Source: MWEI01 sp964600235 (GTDB lineage: Bacteria; Desulfobacterota; Desulfomonilia; UBA1062). Taken from it: a stretch of DNA of 64,000 nt. Position 1 is the stretch's first letter. Each line of letters opens with the position of its first letter. The notes beneath the pieces are model-generated. The model saw nothing but the letters and a program-made list of their open reading frames with translations. It had not been told where the DNA came from and did no database searches. A program made the translations under genes and the position numbers. The DNA lies in contig CAZRIV010000006.1 in NCBI GenBank assembly GCA_964600235.1, forward strand, positions 62,001 to 126,000, written 5' to 3'. Positions 33,614-43,475 of the stretch are shown in pieces.

Positions 33614-35083
33614 ATGTTAGAGTTGATATCTGATGGGTTTCGCAAGGCCCAGAACATATTTCAGGGCAAGGTCACCATCCAGGAAAAGCATATTGAAGAT
33701 GCCATAAAAGAGATCCGCATCTCGCTGCTGGAAGCCGACGTGGAATTCCATGTGGTCAAGGAGTTCATCGATAACGTCAAGAACAAGGCCCTTGGTGAAA
33801 TCGTTCACACCAAGGTAACTCACGGCGGCAAGAAGCTGAAGGTCTCCCCTGAACAGCATTTTGTCAAGATCTGCTATGATGAACTGGTGGGCATCATGGG
33901 GCCTGTGGATACCTCCCTGAAGTTGACCGGCCGGGCGGTGAGCGCAGTCATGATGGTGGGACTCCAGGGAAGCGGTAAGACCACCACAACGGCAAAGCTC
34001 GCGCGATTCGTCCAGAAAATGGGGAAAAAGCCCATGCTGGTTGCGGCCGACGTTTACCGTCCTGCGGCCATCGATCAGCTCAAGGTCCTGGGCGGCCGGT
34101 TGGATGTCCCCGTGTTTTTCGCCCCCGGCAAGACCCCTCCCCAGATCTGCAAGGACGCCATGGAGGCGGCACAGTTCAAGGGCTGCGATGTCGTGCTCTT
34201 CGATACGGCGGGCAGGACCATTGTCGACGATACCCTCATGCAGGAACTCGAGGACATCAAGAGCCTCACGAAGCCGGAGAACATCCTTCTGGTAGTCGAT
34301 GCCATGATAGGCCAGGAGTCGGTGAATGTCGCCCGGGAGTTTGACAGGAGACTCGACCTGTCAGGCTTCATCCTCACCAAGCTCGACGGCGACGCCAGAG
34401 GCGGGGCTGCACTTTCCATAAAGGAAGTGACAAAGAAGCCGGTGAAATATCTGGGCATGGGAGAGTCTCTGGACAAGCTCGAGGAATTCCGTCCCGAGGG
34501 TCTTGCATCGCGCATACTCGGACACGGCGACATCGTCGGGCTGGTAAAGGACTTCGAAGAGGTCATCGACGAGAAGAAGGCCGAGGAGGATGCGGCAAAG
34601 CTCTTAAGCGGCGAGTTCTCTTTCGACGACTTTCTCAAGCAGCTCAAGATGATGAAGAAGATGGGCTCGTTGACGGACATCATAGGCAAACTGCCCCTGG
34701 GCCAGTTCGGCCTTCCCCAGGGTGTTCAGGTGGACGACAAGGAGATAGTCCGGGTGGAGGCCGTCATACACTCCATGACCCCCTTCGAGCGGGCAAATCC
34801 GGACTGCCTGAACGACAGCCGCATCAACCGTATTGCCAAGGGATCCGGCCAGCCCAGGCAGAGGATTACAGAACTGATCGCGCGTTTCAACACCATGAAG
34901 CAGATCATGCAGGGTCTTGGTATGGGGAAGAAGAAGGTGCTGAGCAAACTCGGCGTTAACCCGAACATAGCCGGGGTCCTGGAAAGAGGAGCGCCGAAAC
35001 AGCCGAAGAAGGTTCTTGTAGACCTCAAGAAGCGTAAAGATAAAAAGAAGGCGTCGAAGAAAGCCAAGAAACGGAATCGATGA
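33614..35083 (+). CDS. ffh: Signal recognition particle GTPase Ffh (SRP54)
   Basis: 489 residues. N domain, then the G domain with GLQGSGKTTTTAKLARF, DVYRPAAIDQLKVLG, DTAGR and TKLDGDARGGAALS. The Met-rich M domain (about 310-440) binds SRP RNA and signal peptides (FNTMKQIMQGLGMGKKKVL). The tail is long and Lys-rich (KKRKDKKKASKKAKKRNR), giving about 40 residues more than E. coli Ffh. Targets nascent membrane proteins to FtsY and SecYEG. GGAGAG ribosome site. Confidence 0.97.
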   Translation: MLELISDGFRKAQNIFQGKVTIQEKHIEDAIKEIRISLLEADVEFHVVKEFIDNVKNKALGEIVHTKVTHGGKKLKVSPEQHFVKICYDELVGIMGPVDTSLKLTGRAVSAVMMVGLQGSGKTTTTAKLARFVQKMGKKPMLVAADVYRPAAIDQLKVLGGRLDVPVFFAPGKTPPQICKDAMEAAQFKGCDVVLFDTAGRTIVDDTLMQELEDIKSLTKPENILLVVDAMIGQESVNVAREFDRRLDLSGFILTKLDGDARGGAALSIKEVTKKPVKYLGMGESLDKLEEFRPEGLASRILGHGDIVGLVKDFEEVIDEKKAEEDAAKLLSGEFSFDDFLKQLKMMKKMGSLTDIIGKLPLGQFGLPQGVQVDDKEIVRVEAVIHSMTPFERANPDCLNDSRINRIAKGSGQPRQRITELIARFNTMKQIMQGLGMGKKKVLSKLGVNPNIAGVLERGAPKQPKKVLVDLKKRKDKKKASKKAKKRNR

Positions 35084-35145
35084 TATAGTCGGCATGTCGA
35101 GTATATCATCGGTGACGGCATCATTCTTCGGTGCCAAGGGAGACC

Positions 35146-37122
35146 ATGGAGAACAGGGAACTCATCATCTTCCGCAGGATCAACGAAGCCATCTCCCTGT
35201 CCCCGGATGTCGAGGCTGTGGCGCGGTCCATACTCGACATCATCATTGATGAGACCCCTGCGGAAAACGCCTCCATAATGATGCCTACCGCGGATAGAAG
35301 CAAGCTCGAGATAAAGGCCGCCAAGGGCAGGAAGGATAAGAGGAGCCGATATTCCGAGAAATCTCTGGGCCAGGTTTTTTCCATTGGAGAGGGCATTGCG
35401 GGGGTGGCAGCCCAATTAGGCAAACCCATCATCATCCATGATGCCCTGCGTGACGAACGGTTCCAGACAAGGCAAAACAAGGTAAGCATAGGCTCCATAC
35501 TTTCGCTGCCGCTTATTTACAGCAGAGACGAACTGGTGGGGATTCTCAATCTCAGCCATCCAAAGGCGGAAGTCTTCGAAGATGAAGACCTCCAGATCAT
35601 CTCCGTGTTGCTTTCCCCGGCGGCCCTGGCATTGCGCAATGCAAAGCTCATGAGGGAGGTGGAAGAGATCAATAAGATGCTCAAGGCCGAGCTGTGCATG
35701 ACGGACAAGGCCATGCTGGAGTTTGGTAAGAGTATCTTCAAGGTATTCAACTGGATGTCCATGGGAATGCTCACCACCGATACCGAGGGCGTCATAACCA
35801 CCATGAACAAACGCGCATCAGAGATGCTCGGCAGACAGGCAGGGGAAAGCCTGGCCGATATCGTCGGTGATTCGGTCATTCAGAAGGTCGTTTCCGAAAA
35901 AGAAGGGAAGAGCCTGGATATCGACGTCAAGGGCAGGATTTTCAGCTTCGACCTGTCACCCTTGCCGTTGAAGCCATCCTGGCAGGTAGTGGCCTGTATC
36001 AGGGATGTAACCGTTGAGCGGTTCAAGGAAAAGGAACTGGTAAGGGTCAAGGACCAGTACAAGGACATGGTGGAGAAGGCTATCGACGCCGTCTACATCA
36101 TCAAGAGCGGCCGTTTCCTCCTGGTGAACAGAAAGTTTCAGGAGATGCTCGGGTACGAATCCGACGAGATACTGAACAAGCATTTCCGCCACATCGTGGC
36201 CAGGGATTCCATCGGATCGTTGGCCGAGGCGCTCAGGGCACAGAAGGGTAATATTTTTGTGCCCAACCTAGAACTGCAGGCAAGACGGAAAGACGGCCAG
36301 AGGATCTATCTCGAAATCTCCATCGGAAGGCTCATGATCGAAGACGATGAGTGTTATGTCGGAGTGGTGCGGGACATTACCAATAAAAAAGAGTTGGTTA
36401 CGTTAAAGACCAGATTCTTGAACGTTGCTTCACATGAAATCCGCGTGCCTCTGACAGTGATAAGGGGATACGGCAGGATGCTGGCCCGCGATAAGGACTG
36501 CGTACTCTCCGACGGACAGAAGGAGTGCATCGACGAGATCGAGAAACAGTGCGAAAAGCTGCTGAGTTTTTCCAACTCATTGCTTGATTTTGCCAAGATA
36601 CATTCCGAGAAGCTTGTTTTGAACAGGGAGAAGGTCTGTGTCGTCGACTATATCCAGGGGATTGTAAGGAATATGCAGATAAGCGCCCGCGATAGGGGAG
36701 TTTCAATAGACTTCAGGGATGACGGCGGTGTCGACTCCCTGTTCATTGACCCCATGCGTTTTGAACAGGCGCTCACAAACCTCATCGATAATGCCATAAA
36801 GCATTCGCCCGAGGCGTCCGTGGTTACGGTAAGCGTAGGAAGGGCCAACTCGGACAGCGAGGCCCTCAGGATGTTTTTAAACCAGGAGTGCGCCGTCATT
36901 TCCGTACGTGATCAAGGCCCCGGCATCAGGGCAGATGAGGCGCGAGAGCTTTTCAACGATTTTTTTGTGGGCGCAAGCGGCAGGGCCAAAGGGGGTATCG
37001 GGCTCGGGCTGGCAATCACCAAAGAGATCGTTCATGCCCACGGAGGGCAGGTGGAGGCCAAGTCATCGGATCTTGGCGGGCACTTCATCATCACAATACC
37101 CTTGAAGTTGCAGGATTATTAA
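35146..37122 (+). CDS. Soluble GAF-PAS-PAS sensor histidine kinase
   Basis: 658 residues from the ATG at 35146 (GGGAG five bases upstream; a GTG five codons earlier is less likely). GAF domain (about 8-165), PAS (about 195-290), PAS (about 300-420), HisKA with the phosphorylated His430 in SHEIRVPLT, and HATPase with the N box (LIDNAIKHS), DQGPGI and GGIGLGLAITKEI. No membrane segment, so it senses a cytoplasmic signal. It lies 37 bases before a sigma-54 response regulator, its likely partner. The pair resembles the PrsK/PrsR pair of exosortase-type polysaccharide clusters, although PrsK is usually membrane-bound. Confidence 0.92.
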   Translation: MENRELIIFRRINEAISLSPDVEAVARSILDIIIDETPAENASIMMPTADRSKLEIKAAKGRKDKRSRYSEKSLGQVFSIGEGIAGVAAQLGKPIIIHDALRDERFQTRQNKVSIGSILSLPLIYSRDELVGILNLSHPKAEVFEDEDLQIISVLLSPAALALRNAKLMREVEEINKMLKAELCMTDKAMLEFGKSIFKVFNWMSMGMLTTDTEGVITTMNKRASEMLGRQAGESLADIVGDSVIQKVVSEKEGKSLDIDVKGRIFSFDLSPLPLKPSWQVVACIRDVTVERFKEKELVRVKDQYKDMVEKAIDAVYIIKSGRFLLVNRKFQEMLGYESDEILNKHFRHIVARDSIGSLAEALRAQKGNIFVPNLELQARRKDGQRIYLEISIGRLMIEDDECYVGVVRDITNKKELVTLKTRFLNVASHEIRVPLTVIRGYGRMLARDKDCVLSDGQKECIDEIEKQCEKLLSFSNSLLDFAKIHSEKLVLNREKVCVVDYIQGIVRNMQISARDRGVSIDFRDDGGVDSLFIDPMRFEQALTNLIDNAIKHSPEASVVTVSVGRANSDSEALRMFLNQECAVISVRDQGPGIRADEARELFNDFFVGASGRAKGGIGLGLAITKEIVHAHGGQVEAKSSDLGGHFIITIPLKLQDY

Positions 37123-37159
37123 TGTATTTTATATCTTACTGTTATTAGGGTAGAAAAAG

Positions 37160-38578
37160 ATGAGAGAAAATATCAGGATTCTCGTTGTCGACGATGATGA
37201 AAGCATTCGGCGGTACATCGTCAAGTTACTGACACAGAACGGCTATGATGTTTATGCAGTACCCAGCGGAAAGGATGCCCTGAAGGAATTGAGGGCGGGC
37301 CAGGAATTCTCCCTGGCTATCCTCGACATCCTCATGCCCGACATGGACGGGCTTGAGACACTTGCCGAGATCAGGAAGATATCAAAGGATATCCCGATAC
37401 TCATGCTCTCTGCACTGGGCCAGACCACCATCATCGTGAAGGCCATGAAGGCGGGGGCAACCGACTATCTGGTAAAGCCCTTCGAGGAAGAGGAGCTCGA
37501 TCTTGCCATCACCAAGTCCCTGGAGAAACGGAGGCTGCTCTCCGAGATAACGAGTCTGAGGAAACAGCTTCGTGTGGATGAACTCAAGGGTGATTTCATC
37601 TACAACAGCCCCAGGATGCAGAAGGTTAAAGATCTCATAGACCAGGTGGCGGAGACGGACGTAAGCGTCTTGATCGAGGGAGAGAGCGGTACGGGGAAGG
37701 AACTCGTGGCACGCTCGCTGCACTATAAATCACGCATGAGGGATAAGCCCTTCATAAAGGTTAATTGCGCAGCTCTTCCGCATGAGCTTCTGGAGTCGGA
37801 ACTCTTCGGATACGAGCGGGGTGCCTTTACTGGTGCCTACCGATCGAAGCCGGGCAAGTTCGAGCTGGCCAACAACGGGACGATCTTTCTCGATGAGATA
37901 GGAGAGATGGATCTGGCCATCCAGTCCAAGCTCCTGCAGGTGCTCCAGGAAGGGACCTTTTCGCGCCTTGGCGGCAAGCTCGACGTTCAGGTGAATGTCC
38001 GGGTAATCACCGCCACCAACAGGGACCTGAAGAAGGCCATCGTGCAGGGTACCTTCCGGGAGGACATATATTACCGGTTGAATGTTGTAAATATCCATAT
38101 ACCCCCGCTGACGGAACGAAAAGAGGATATCACCTATTTGTTTGAATATTTTCTGGACACCTACAATGAGAAATATGGCAAGAACATCCAGGTCTCCAAA
38201 GAGGATCTGTATCCGATGCTGCTGAACTACCAGTGGCCGGGAAACGTTAGAGAGTTGAAAAATCAGGTAAAACGACTCGTGATCCTTGGAAATATTGAAG
38301 AGATGATCCATTATTTGAAGGGCTCGAGCAGTATGGTCGTTGAGAAACGTTCCCCTGAGATCAAGGACCATGGTATCGAGATGATCACCTCGGGCGATTC
38401 CGATGAGATAGTACCGCTCAAGGTCGCTGCCAAGGAGGCAACCATCAAGGCGGAGAGAGATATGATCCTCAAGGCCCTCAGGGGGACCAACTGGAACAAG
38501 AAGAAGGCGGCAAATCTTCTCCAGGTGAGTTATAAGGCGCTTCTGTACAAGATAAAGGAATGCGGGATCGAGAAATGA
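37160..38578 (+). CDS. NtrC-family response regulator, PrsR-like
   Basis: 472 residues. Receiver with Asp11-Asp12, phosphoacceptor Asp56 (LAILDILMP), conserved Thr-position Ser and Lys (YLVKPF). AAA+ domain with GESGTGKE and GAFTGA; Fis-type helix-turn-helix at the end (WNKKKAANLLQVSYKALLYK). Its stop touches the polysaccharide export gene, so the kinase, regulator and export module appear to be one unit. I saw no sigma-54 site in the short gaps of this cluster, so its target promoters may lie elsewhere. Confidence 0.92.
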   Translation: MRENIRILVVDDDESIRRYIVKLLTQNGYDVYAVPSGKDALKELRAGQEFSLAILDILMPDMDGLETLAEIRKISKDIPILMLSALGQTTIIVKAMKAGATDYLVKPFEEEELDLAITKSLEKRRLLSEITSLRKQLRVDELKGDFIYNSPRMQKVKDLIDQVAETDVSVLIEGESGTGKELVARSLHYKSRMRDKPFIKVNCAALPHELLESELFGYERGAFTGAYRSKPGKFELANNGTIFLDEIGEMDLAIQSKLLQVLQEGTFSRLGGKLDVQVNVRVITATNRDLKKAIVQGTFREDIYYRLNVVNIHIPPLTERKEDITYLFEYFLDTYNEKYGKNIQVSKEDLYPMLLNYQWPGNVRELKNQVKRLVILGNIEEMIHYLKGSSSMVVEKRSPEIKDHGIEMITSGDSDEIVPLKVAAKEATIKAERDMILKALRGTNWNKKKAANLLQVSYKALLYKIKECGIEK

Positions 38579-38592
38579 GCAGGGGGCTTTCG

Positions 38593-39135
38593 ATGAAAAG
38601 GCGGACATGGTTTCTGTTTTTGATTTTACTGCTGCCCTTGAGTGTGGACGCGCAGGAATCAACCTACCTGATTGGGGCATCCGATCTTCTTGAGATCTCG
38701 GTCTGGGGCGAGCAGAACCTTTCGAGGCAGGTTTCCGTGAGGATCGATGGGTTCATATCGTTGCCGCTCGTCGGTGATATCGAGGCAGCTGGGAAGACCC
38801 CTCCCAAACTGAAGTCGGATCTTGAAGCCAGGCTTTCGAAGTACATAAAAGACCCCAGATGCGCCATAATCGTCCTGGAGCCTCGGAGCAAGCGATATTA
38901 TGTCCAGGGAGAGGTGGCCCGTCCCGGGCAGTACACCCTTGATCAGGAACTCTACCTTACCCAGATTATCCCCATAGCTGGAGGATTCACCCAGTTTGCC
39001 GATAAGGGGTCCATTATCATTATCCGCGCCGAGGGGGAAAAAAAGATAAGGATGGAAATAGACTACAAAAAGATACTCAAGGGAAAAAATGAGGACGTCC
39101 CCATCAAGCCTGGAGATACTATCATAATCCCGTGA
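38593..39135 (+). CDS. Wza-like polysaccharide export protein (Poly_export/SLBB)
   Basis: 180 residues from the ATG at 38593 (AGGGGG upstream); an ATG at 38575 overlapping the previous stop (ATGA) is an alternative. Signal peptide ending LLPLSVDAQ, then the Poly_export domain (YLIGASDLLEISVWGEQNLS, RIDGFISLPLVGDIEAAGKT) and a SLBB-like repeat (RYYVQGEVARPGQYTL). Unlike Wza it has no lipobox cysteine. The short form without a C-terminal helix is the type seen in exosortase-associated clusters, where it forms the periplasmic ring of the exporter. Confidence 0.9.
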   Translation: MKRRTWFLFLILLLPLSVDAQESTYLIGASDLLEISVWGEQNLSRQVSVRIDGFISLPLVGDIEAAGKTPPKLKSDLEARLSKYIKDPRCAIIVLEPRSKRYYVQGEVARPGQYTLDQELYLTQIIPIAGGFTQFADKGSIIIIRAEGEKKIRMEIDYKKILKGKNEDVPIKPGDTIIIP

Positions 39136-40352
39136 GGAAGATCACGATCCCCGGTATATTCTGCCTGGCAATAGTCCTGTTGTCAGGACCTGATCTCATG
39201 GCCTTTACCTTTGAGGCCCACCCCGGTCTGTATACGTCCTATGAGTATTCCGACAACTACCTGGGAACTGCACGGGACAAGCAGAGTGAAAGCACCTATT
39301 ATATAGGGCCCAGCCTGAATTTAAGGTGGCTGTCCCCTTCAACGAACTTAGACCTCACCGGTAGGTACGCCAAGAGTTTCCACCAGCGGTTTCCCGAGGA
39401 TGACAGCCCTGATATCAGCCTGGTATCAAATGCTGTTTATACCACACATCGACAGGAAGTAAGGTTAGATTACGAATTCTCCAGGACACTGAGTCGAGAC
39501 AGTCTGACGGAACCCTTTGGCGAGGTTAATCGAAACATTGGGAGCATAGGATACTCTGCAGAATTATCACAAAGCGTACGCCTCAATGCGGGAGGGAATA
39601 TCCTTACGGAAAAATGGAGCGGTGAAGCGACAACAGAAGAGAATCTCGCCACAAGGGGGGGAAATCTCGGCATCACCTACCAGCTTAATTCTCTTGATAC
39701 AATTACCATAACAGGTCAACAAGATTATCACTTTTATGAGATCAGCCAGGATATAGTTGAGACTCGGGGAGGGGTAGACATCCGGCACTTATTTTCGCAG
39801 GTTTTGAGCCTCAGCCTTGGTGCCGGATACAACCATGAGGACAGGGGACAGGATCCCAATGAAGATCGTTACGATGCCAGTCTCACAGGGTACTATACTA
39901 TAAGCCCCTCAACAATCATGAGTGCAACAGGGGGCTACAGTTGGCTTGTCATGGAAAAGATGGATCGTGAAACAGCTTACTTGGCGAGGTTATCCCTCGA
40001 TAAGAGCCTTGCCGATGACCGGTTCCATGTAAGCGTGGCAAAAGAGTATACGACTGAATTCACTACTAGCCGTTATGGCACTTATGATACGAAGAGCGCA
40101 TCTCTCTCATGGACCAGGCAATGGCTGCGGGCATGGTCGTCTTCAATGATAATCGGCATTTCAAAACGAAGACCCACCACGGGGACAGCAGAAGCGGACG
40201 AGACAGACTCGAATGCGAATGTTTCTCTTAACTGGGTGCCCAATCAATACTTCACAGGCAATATAATATATGAACATCTCCAGTCAAGAGAAGAGTCTTC
40301 AGACACAGCAAAGGAAAACCGATATAGGATAGTGATGGAGGTTAGATATTGA
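39132..40352 (+). CDS. Outer-membrane beta-barrel protein of polysaccharide cluster
   Basis: 406 residues, GTG start overlapping the previous stop (GTGA). Signal peptide (PGIFCLAIVLLSGPDLMA), then alternating hydrophobic/polar strands with many Tyr and Ser residues and a final strand ending in an aromatic (RYRIVMEVRY), typical of a barrel with about 16-18 strands. In exosortase-type polysaccharide clusters a barrel of this size sits between the export protein and the Wzz-like gene and is thought to be the outer-membrane exit. Assignment rests on fold features and position. Confidence 0.8.
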   Translation: MRKITIPGIFCLAIVLLSGPDLMAFTFEAHPGLYTSYEYSDNYLGTARDKQSESTYYIGPSLNLRWLSPSTNLDLTGRYAKSFHQRFPEDDSPDISLVSNAVYTTHRQEVRLDYEFSRTLSRDSLTEPFGEVNRNIGSIGYSAELSQSVRLNAGGNILTEKWSGEATTEENLATRGGNLGITYQLNSLDTITITGQQDYHFYEISQDIVETRGGVDIRHLFSQVLSLSLGAGYNHEDRGQDPNEDRYDASLTGYYTISPSTIMSATGGYSWLVMEKMDRETAYLARLSLDKSLADDRFHVSVAKEYTTEFTTSRYGTYDTKSASLSWTRQWLRAWSSSMIIGISKRRPTTGTAEADETDSNANVSLNWVPNQYFTGNIIYEHLQSREESSDTAKENRYRIVMEVRY

Positions 40353-41884
40353 CCGAGCAGAAACAGTCATTGGGCATTCAGGATCTCATGGATGCACTTA
40401 TCAGAAAATGGTACTGGGTGAGCATGCCGCTCATCTTCTTCGCCTTGATGGGCATATGGTTTTATGTAGTGATACAAAGGACATATGAAGCCACAACGCT
40501 TATCCTTGTACAGCCCCAGGAAATCCCGCAGAATTATGTGCAAGCCACGGTGAGTTCCGGTGTGGAAGAACAGGTAAGGACCTTATCACAGGAGGTCCTG
40601 TCACGGTCGAACCTGGAATCCATCATAAAGGAGATGAACCTTTACTCAAAAGAGAGGGGTTCGGGTATCCCCTTGGATATTCTGGTTGCCTCCTTGCGGA
40701 AAAAGATCACCATCACAACGAATGTGGGGCAGCCAAGGCAGGTAGGTTCTTTTTCCATATCTTATATAGGCAGGAAGCCCAAAGAGGTTGCCGACGTAAC
40801 CAATAGGCTCGCATCTTTTTTCATTGACAGCAATCTCAAGCTCCGGGCCAGGCAGGCTACCGAAACTACCGCCTTCCTGCAGAAACAGCTCGAGGAGTTG
40901 AAATTATTGCTCTCCCAGCAGGAGACAAAGGTGCAGGAGTATCGGAACCAGCATATCGGGGAACTCCCTGACCAGCTCCAGAGTAACATTTCTACCATTA
41001 CGAGCCTCCAGACACGGCTCGAATCTCTTCAGAGTTCACTGACCGAGGCCATGAACAGAAAGCTCACAATACAGAGCCAACTCTCCCGGGCCGAGGCAGG
41101 AACACCAGGCACGTCATCCCAGAGGGGGCAACGCTTGGCAGATTTGAGAAATCAGCTCGATGAGATGAAGACGAAGTACACCCCCGATTATCCGGAGATC
41201 AAGAGGCTGGAGAACCAGATAGCGGAGCTTGAGAAAAAACCTGAAAAGCCCTCTTCGGGACGTATGGATCCCCAGGTAGCTGATCTGCGCAACCAACTCA
41301 ACAATGCCAATTTTGAAGTGGATTCATTGCGCAGGGACTCCGAGCGGTTAAAGGCACAGATCGAACAGTATCAGAATCGTGTGGAGGAGACTCCCAAACG
41401 TGAGCAGGACCTTGCTGGAATCACAAGAGACTATAATATCACCCAGCAGAACTATCAGCGACTTCTTGACAGGTTATACGAAGCAAAACGCGCCGAGGAT
41501 ATGGAAAAAAGGCAACAGGGCGAGCAGTTCAGGATTGTTGATTACGCAGAAATACCACAGACACCTGTCAGTCCGAACCCTATAAAGATAGCCGCCATCT
41601 TCCTGGCACTCGGACTGGGAACCGGGGCCGGAATTATTGTGATGCTCGAAATGCTCGACAGCACGGTCAAAGGTGTCAAGCAGCTTGAAAAATGGGCAGG
41701 CAATATACCGTGTATCACGGCGATACCCTTGGCCATGACCGAAACAGACAAGGTAAGGCAGCGGTTCATGAATATGATGTTCCTGGGTATTAACGGGGCG
41801 ATCTTCCTGGTGGGCACAATCGTCATAATAGTCTCGAAACTGGTGAATATTGTCATTGATCTGCCTGTGGCGCTTCCGTTTTAG
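40349..41884 (+). CDS. Chain-length determinant (Wzz-like) polysaccharide co-polymerase
   Basis: 511 residues, TTG start with GGAGGTTAG upstream and overlapping the barrel stop (TTGA). Wzz domain: membrane helix about 25-45, a long coiled coil (about 170-390) with Pro-rich spacers, and a Wzz-type PxxPxxPNP motif (TPVSPNPIK) before a second helix (about 410-430). A further hydrophobic segment lies near the end. The cytoplasmic kinase domain is separate here (43476-44240). These proteins set polymer length together with the autokinase. Confidence 0.9.
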   Translation: MTEQKQSLGIQDLMDALIRKWYWVSMPLIFFALMGIWFYVVIQRTYEATTLILVQPQEIPQNYVQATVSSGVEEQVRTLSQEVLSRSNLESIIKEMNLYSKERGSGIPLDILVASLRKKITITTNVGQPRQVGSFSISYIGRKPKEVADVTNRLASFFIDSNLKLRARQATETTAFLQKQLEELKLLLSQQETKVQEYRNQHIGELPDQLQSNISTITSLQTRLESLQSSLTEAMNRKLTIQSQLSRAEAGTPGTSSQRGQRLADLRNQLDEMKTKYTPDYPEIKRLENQIAELEKKPEKPSSGRMDPQVADLRNQLNNANFEVDSLRRDSERLKAQIEQYQNRVEETPKREQDLAGITRDYNITQQNYQRLLDRLYEAKRAEDMEKRQQGEQFRIVDYAEIPQTPVSPNPIKIAAIFLALGLGTGAGIIVMLEMLDSTVKGVKQLEKWAGNIPCITAIPLAMTETDKVRQRFMNMMFLGINGAIFLVGTIVIIVSKLVNIVIDLPVALPF

Positions 41885-41894
41885 AGGTTAACCC

Positions 41895-43472
41895 ATGTAC
41901 AGAGAGCATTTCGGCCTCAAGCTGAAACCATTCTCCATCACACCTGATCCGAAATTCCTCTACATGAGCCCGGGCCATAAAGAGGCACTGGCCCACCTCC
42001 TGTATGGACTGAAGGAGGGGAGCGGTTTCGTAGTTATCACCGGTGAGGTCGGAACCGGCAAGACGACGATACTCAATGCCTTTCTGCTGAAACTCCCGCC
42101 ACGGATACCCAAGGTGGTGATAAAGAACCCCCATATCAATCCTGAAAACCTCTACTTTCTCCTCGGAGAGGCCATTGGCATGCCTGAGGAGAAACGTTCA
42201 CGCAGTTATATCAACGATTTTGAGGAAAGGCTCAAGACCATGGGTGGTGCAGTGCTCATCGTCGACGAATCTCAGGGGCTCTCTTTTGAGATGCTCGAGG
42301 AGATCAGGCTGCTTTCCAACCTGGAGACCGTACATGAAAAGCTTGTGCAGATCATGCTGCTTGGCCAGCAGGAACTGAATGAAAAGCTGAACAGCTCTCA
42401 GCTCAGACAACTCAAACAGAGGATCGGGGTAAAGTATCATATTCCTCCCCTGGATAGTAATGAGACCAAAGATTACATCGACCATCGGCTCAGGGTGGCG
42501 GGGTACGAACCTTCGGAAGAACCTCTGTTCACCATTTCCGCCTTGGGAGAGATCTATCGGTATACCAGGGGTTTCCCCCGACTCATAAATATTGTCTGTG
42601 ATAACGTACTGCTTGCCGCATACAGCGATGATCTCAAACAGGTCAGTTCCGGCCTGATAAGGAAAGTAGTAGGTGGGATGGAAAAGACCTATGCAAAGCA
42701 CGAGAGTCGGATACCTGCACGACAGATACGCAGGGATAAGGGCAAGCGGGGCCTGCTGATCGGGTTGAGCGTGGCGGCAGCCCTGATCGTTTTATTCGCT
42801 GCGGTGCTGGTATTGTTCATATCACCTTTCGGGCAAAGCATACTGGACAGGTCAAAGGCCATGATGGGCGTTTCATCCAAGGCATCACCACCCTTGTCCG
42901 AGGTGGCCCAGGGATCTCTCGATACTTCAAATACTATATCAACTGATGCGGTGACCTCTCGGGAAACTCCTAACGTGGCCCTCCAGGATCAGGCCGGTCA
43001 GGTAGGGGATTCATCCAGGGACAACGCGGAACTGAAAAAAACAATGGGCATTACCACTGTTGTAGGATCAGGCGATACGGTTGCCAAGCTCGCTGCGAGG
43101 CATTATGGACGGGTCGATTCGGTCATTCTGGATCATATCAGAAGGGCAAATGGAGACCTGGGCAATATAGACCTGATCTATGAAGGGCAAAAGATCTATC
43201 TGCCCCCCATTACGGACACGGCCAGGATCCTGTATACGGTGAGCGTGGCATCCTACCAATCAATCAGCGACGCCTCCGCGGTTTTTCTCGACCTGGTCAA
43301 GAAAGGTTTCAAGCCCACGATCTACCCATATCTGGACACCCGGGGTAATACCTGGTACCGGGTTACCATGGGGGCATTTCAGAATGAGAACAAGGCAGAT
43401 AACTATGCACAACAACTGAAGAACCGAGGTTTCTCGTTTGCGAGACCGGTCAAGGTGAACGTGGAGGGATAG
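41895..43472 (+). CDS. ExeA-like AAA ATPase fused to LysM and SPOR domains
   Basis: 525 residues. ExeA/GspA-type AAA domain (about 1-265; start MYREHFGLKLKPFSITPDP, P-loop GEVGTGKTT near 50-58, LIVDESQ Walker B). A membrane helix follows (about 288-312), then a Ser/Thr-rich linker, a LysM domain (about 383-440, ending YEGQKIYLPP) and a C-terminal SPOR-like domain (about 445-520). LysM and SPOR domains bind peptidoglycan glycan, so the cytoplasmic ATPase is tied to the cell wall through one chain. In exosortase clusters the ATPase is usually shorter; the double wall-binding tail is distinctive. Confidence 0.85.
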   Translation: MYREHFGLKLKPFSITPDPKFLYMSPGHKEALAHLLYGLKEGSGFVVITGEVGTGKTTILNAFLLKLPPRIPKVVIKNPHINPENLYFLLGEAIGMPEEKRSRSYINDFEERLKTMGGAVLIVDESQGLSFEMLEEIRLLSNLETVHEKLVQIMLLGQQELNEKLNSSQLRQLKQRIGVKYHIPPLDSNETKDYIDHRLRVAGYEPSEEPLFTISALGEIYRYTRGFPRLINIVCDNVLLAAYSDDLKQVSSGLIRKVVGGMEKTYAKHESRIPARQIRRDKGKRGLLIGLSVAAALIVLFAAVLVLFISPFGQSILDRSKAMMGVSSKASPPLSEVAQGSLDTSNTISTDAVTSRETPNVALQDQAGQVGDSSRDNAELKKTMGITTVVGSGDTVAKLAARHYGRVDSVILDHIRRANGDLGNIDLIYEGQKIYLPPITDTARILYTVSVASYQSISDASAVFLDLVKKGFKPTIYPYLDTRGNTWYRVTMGAFQNENKADNYAQQLKNRGFSFARPVKVNVEG

Positions 43473-43475
43473 ACG

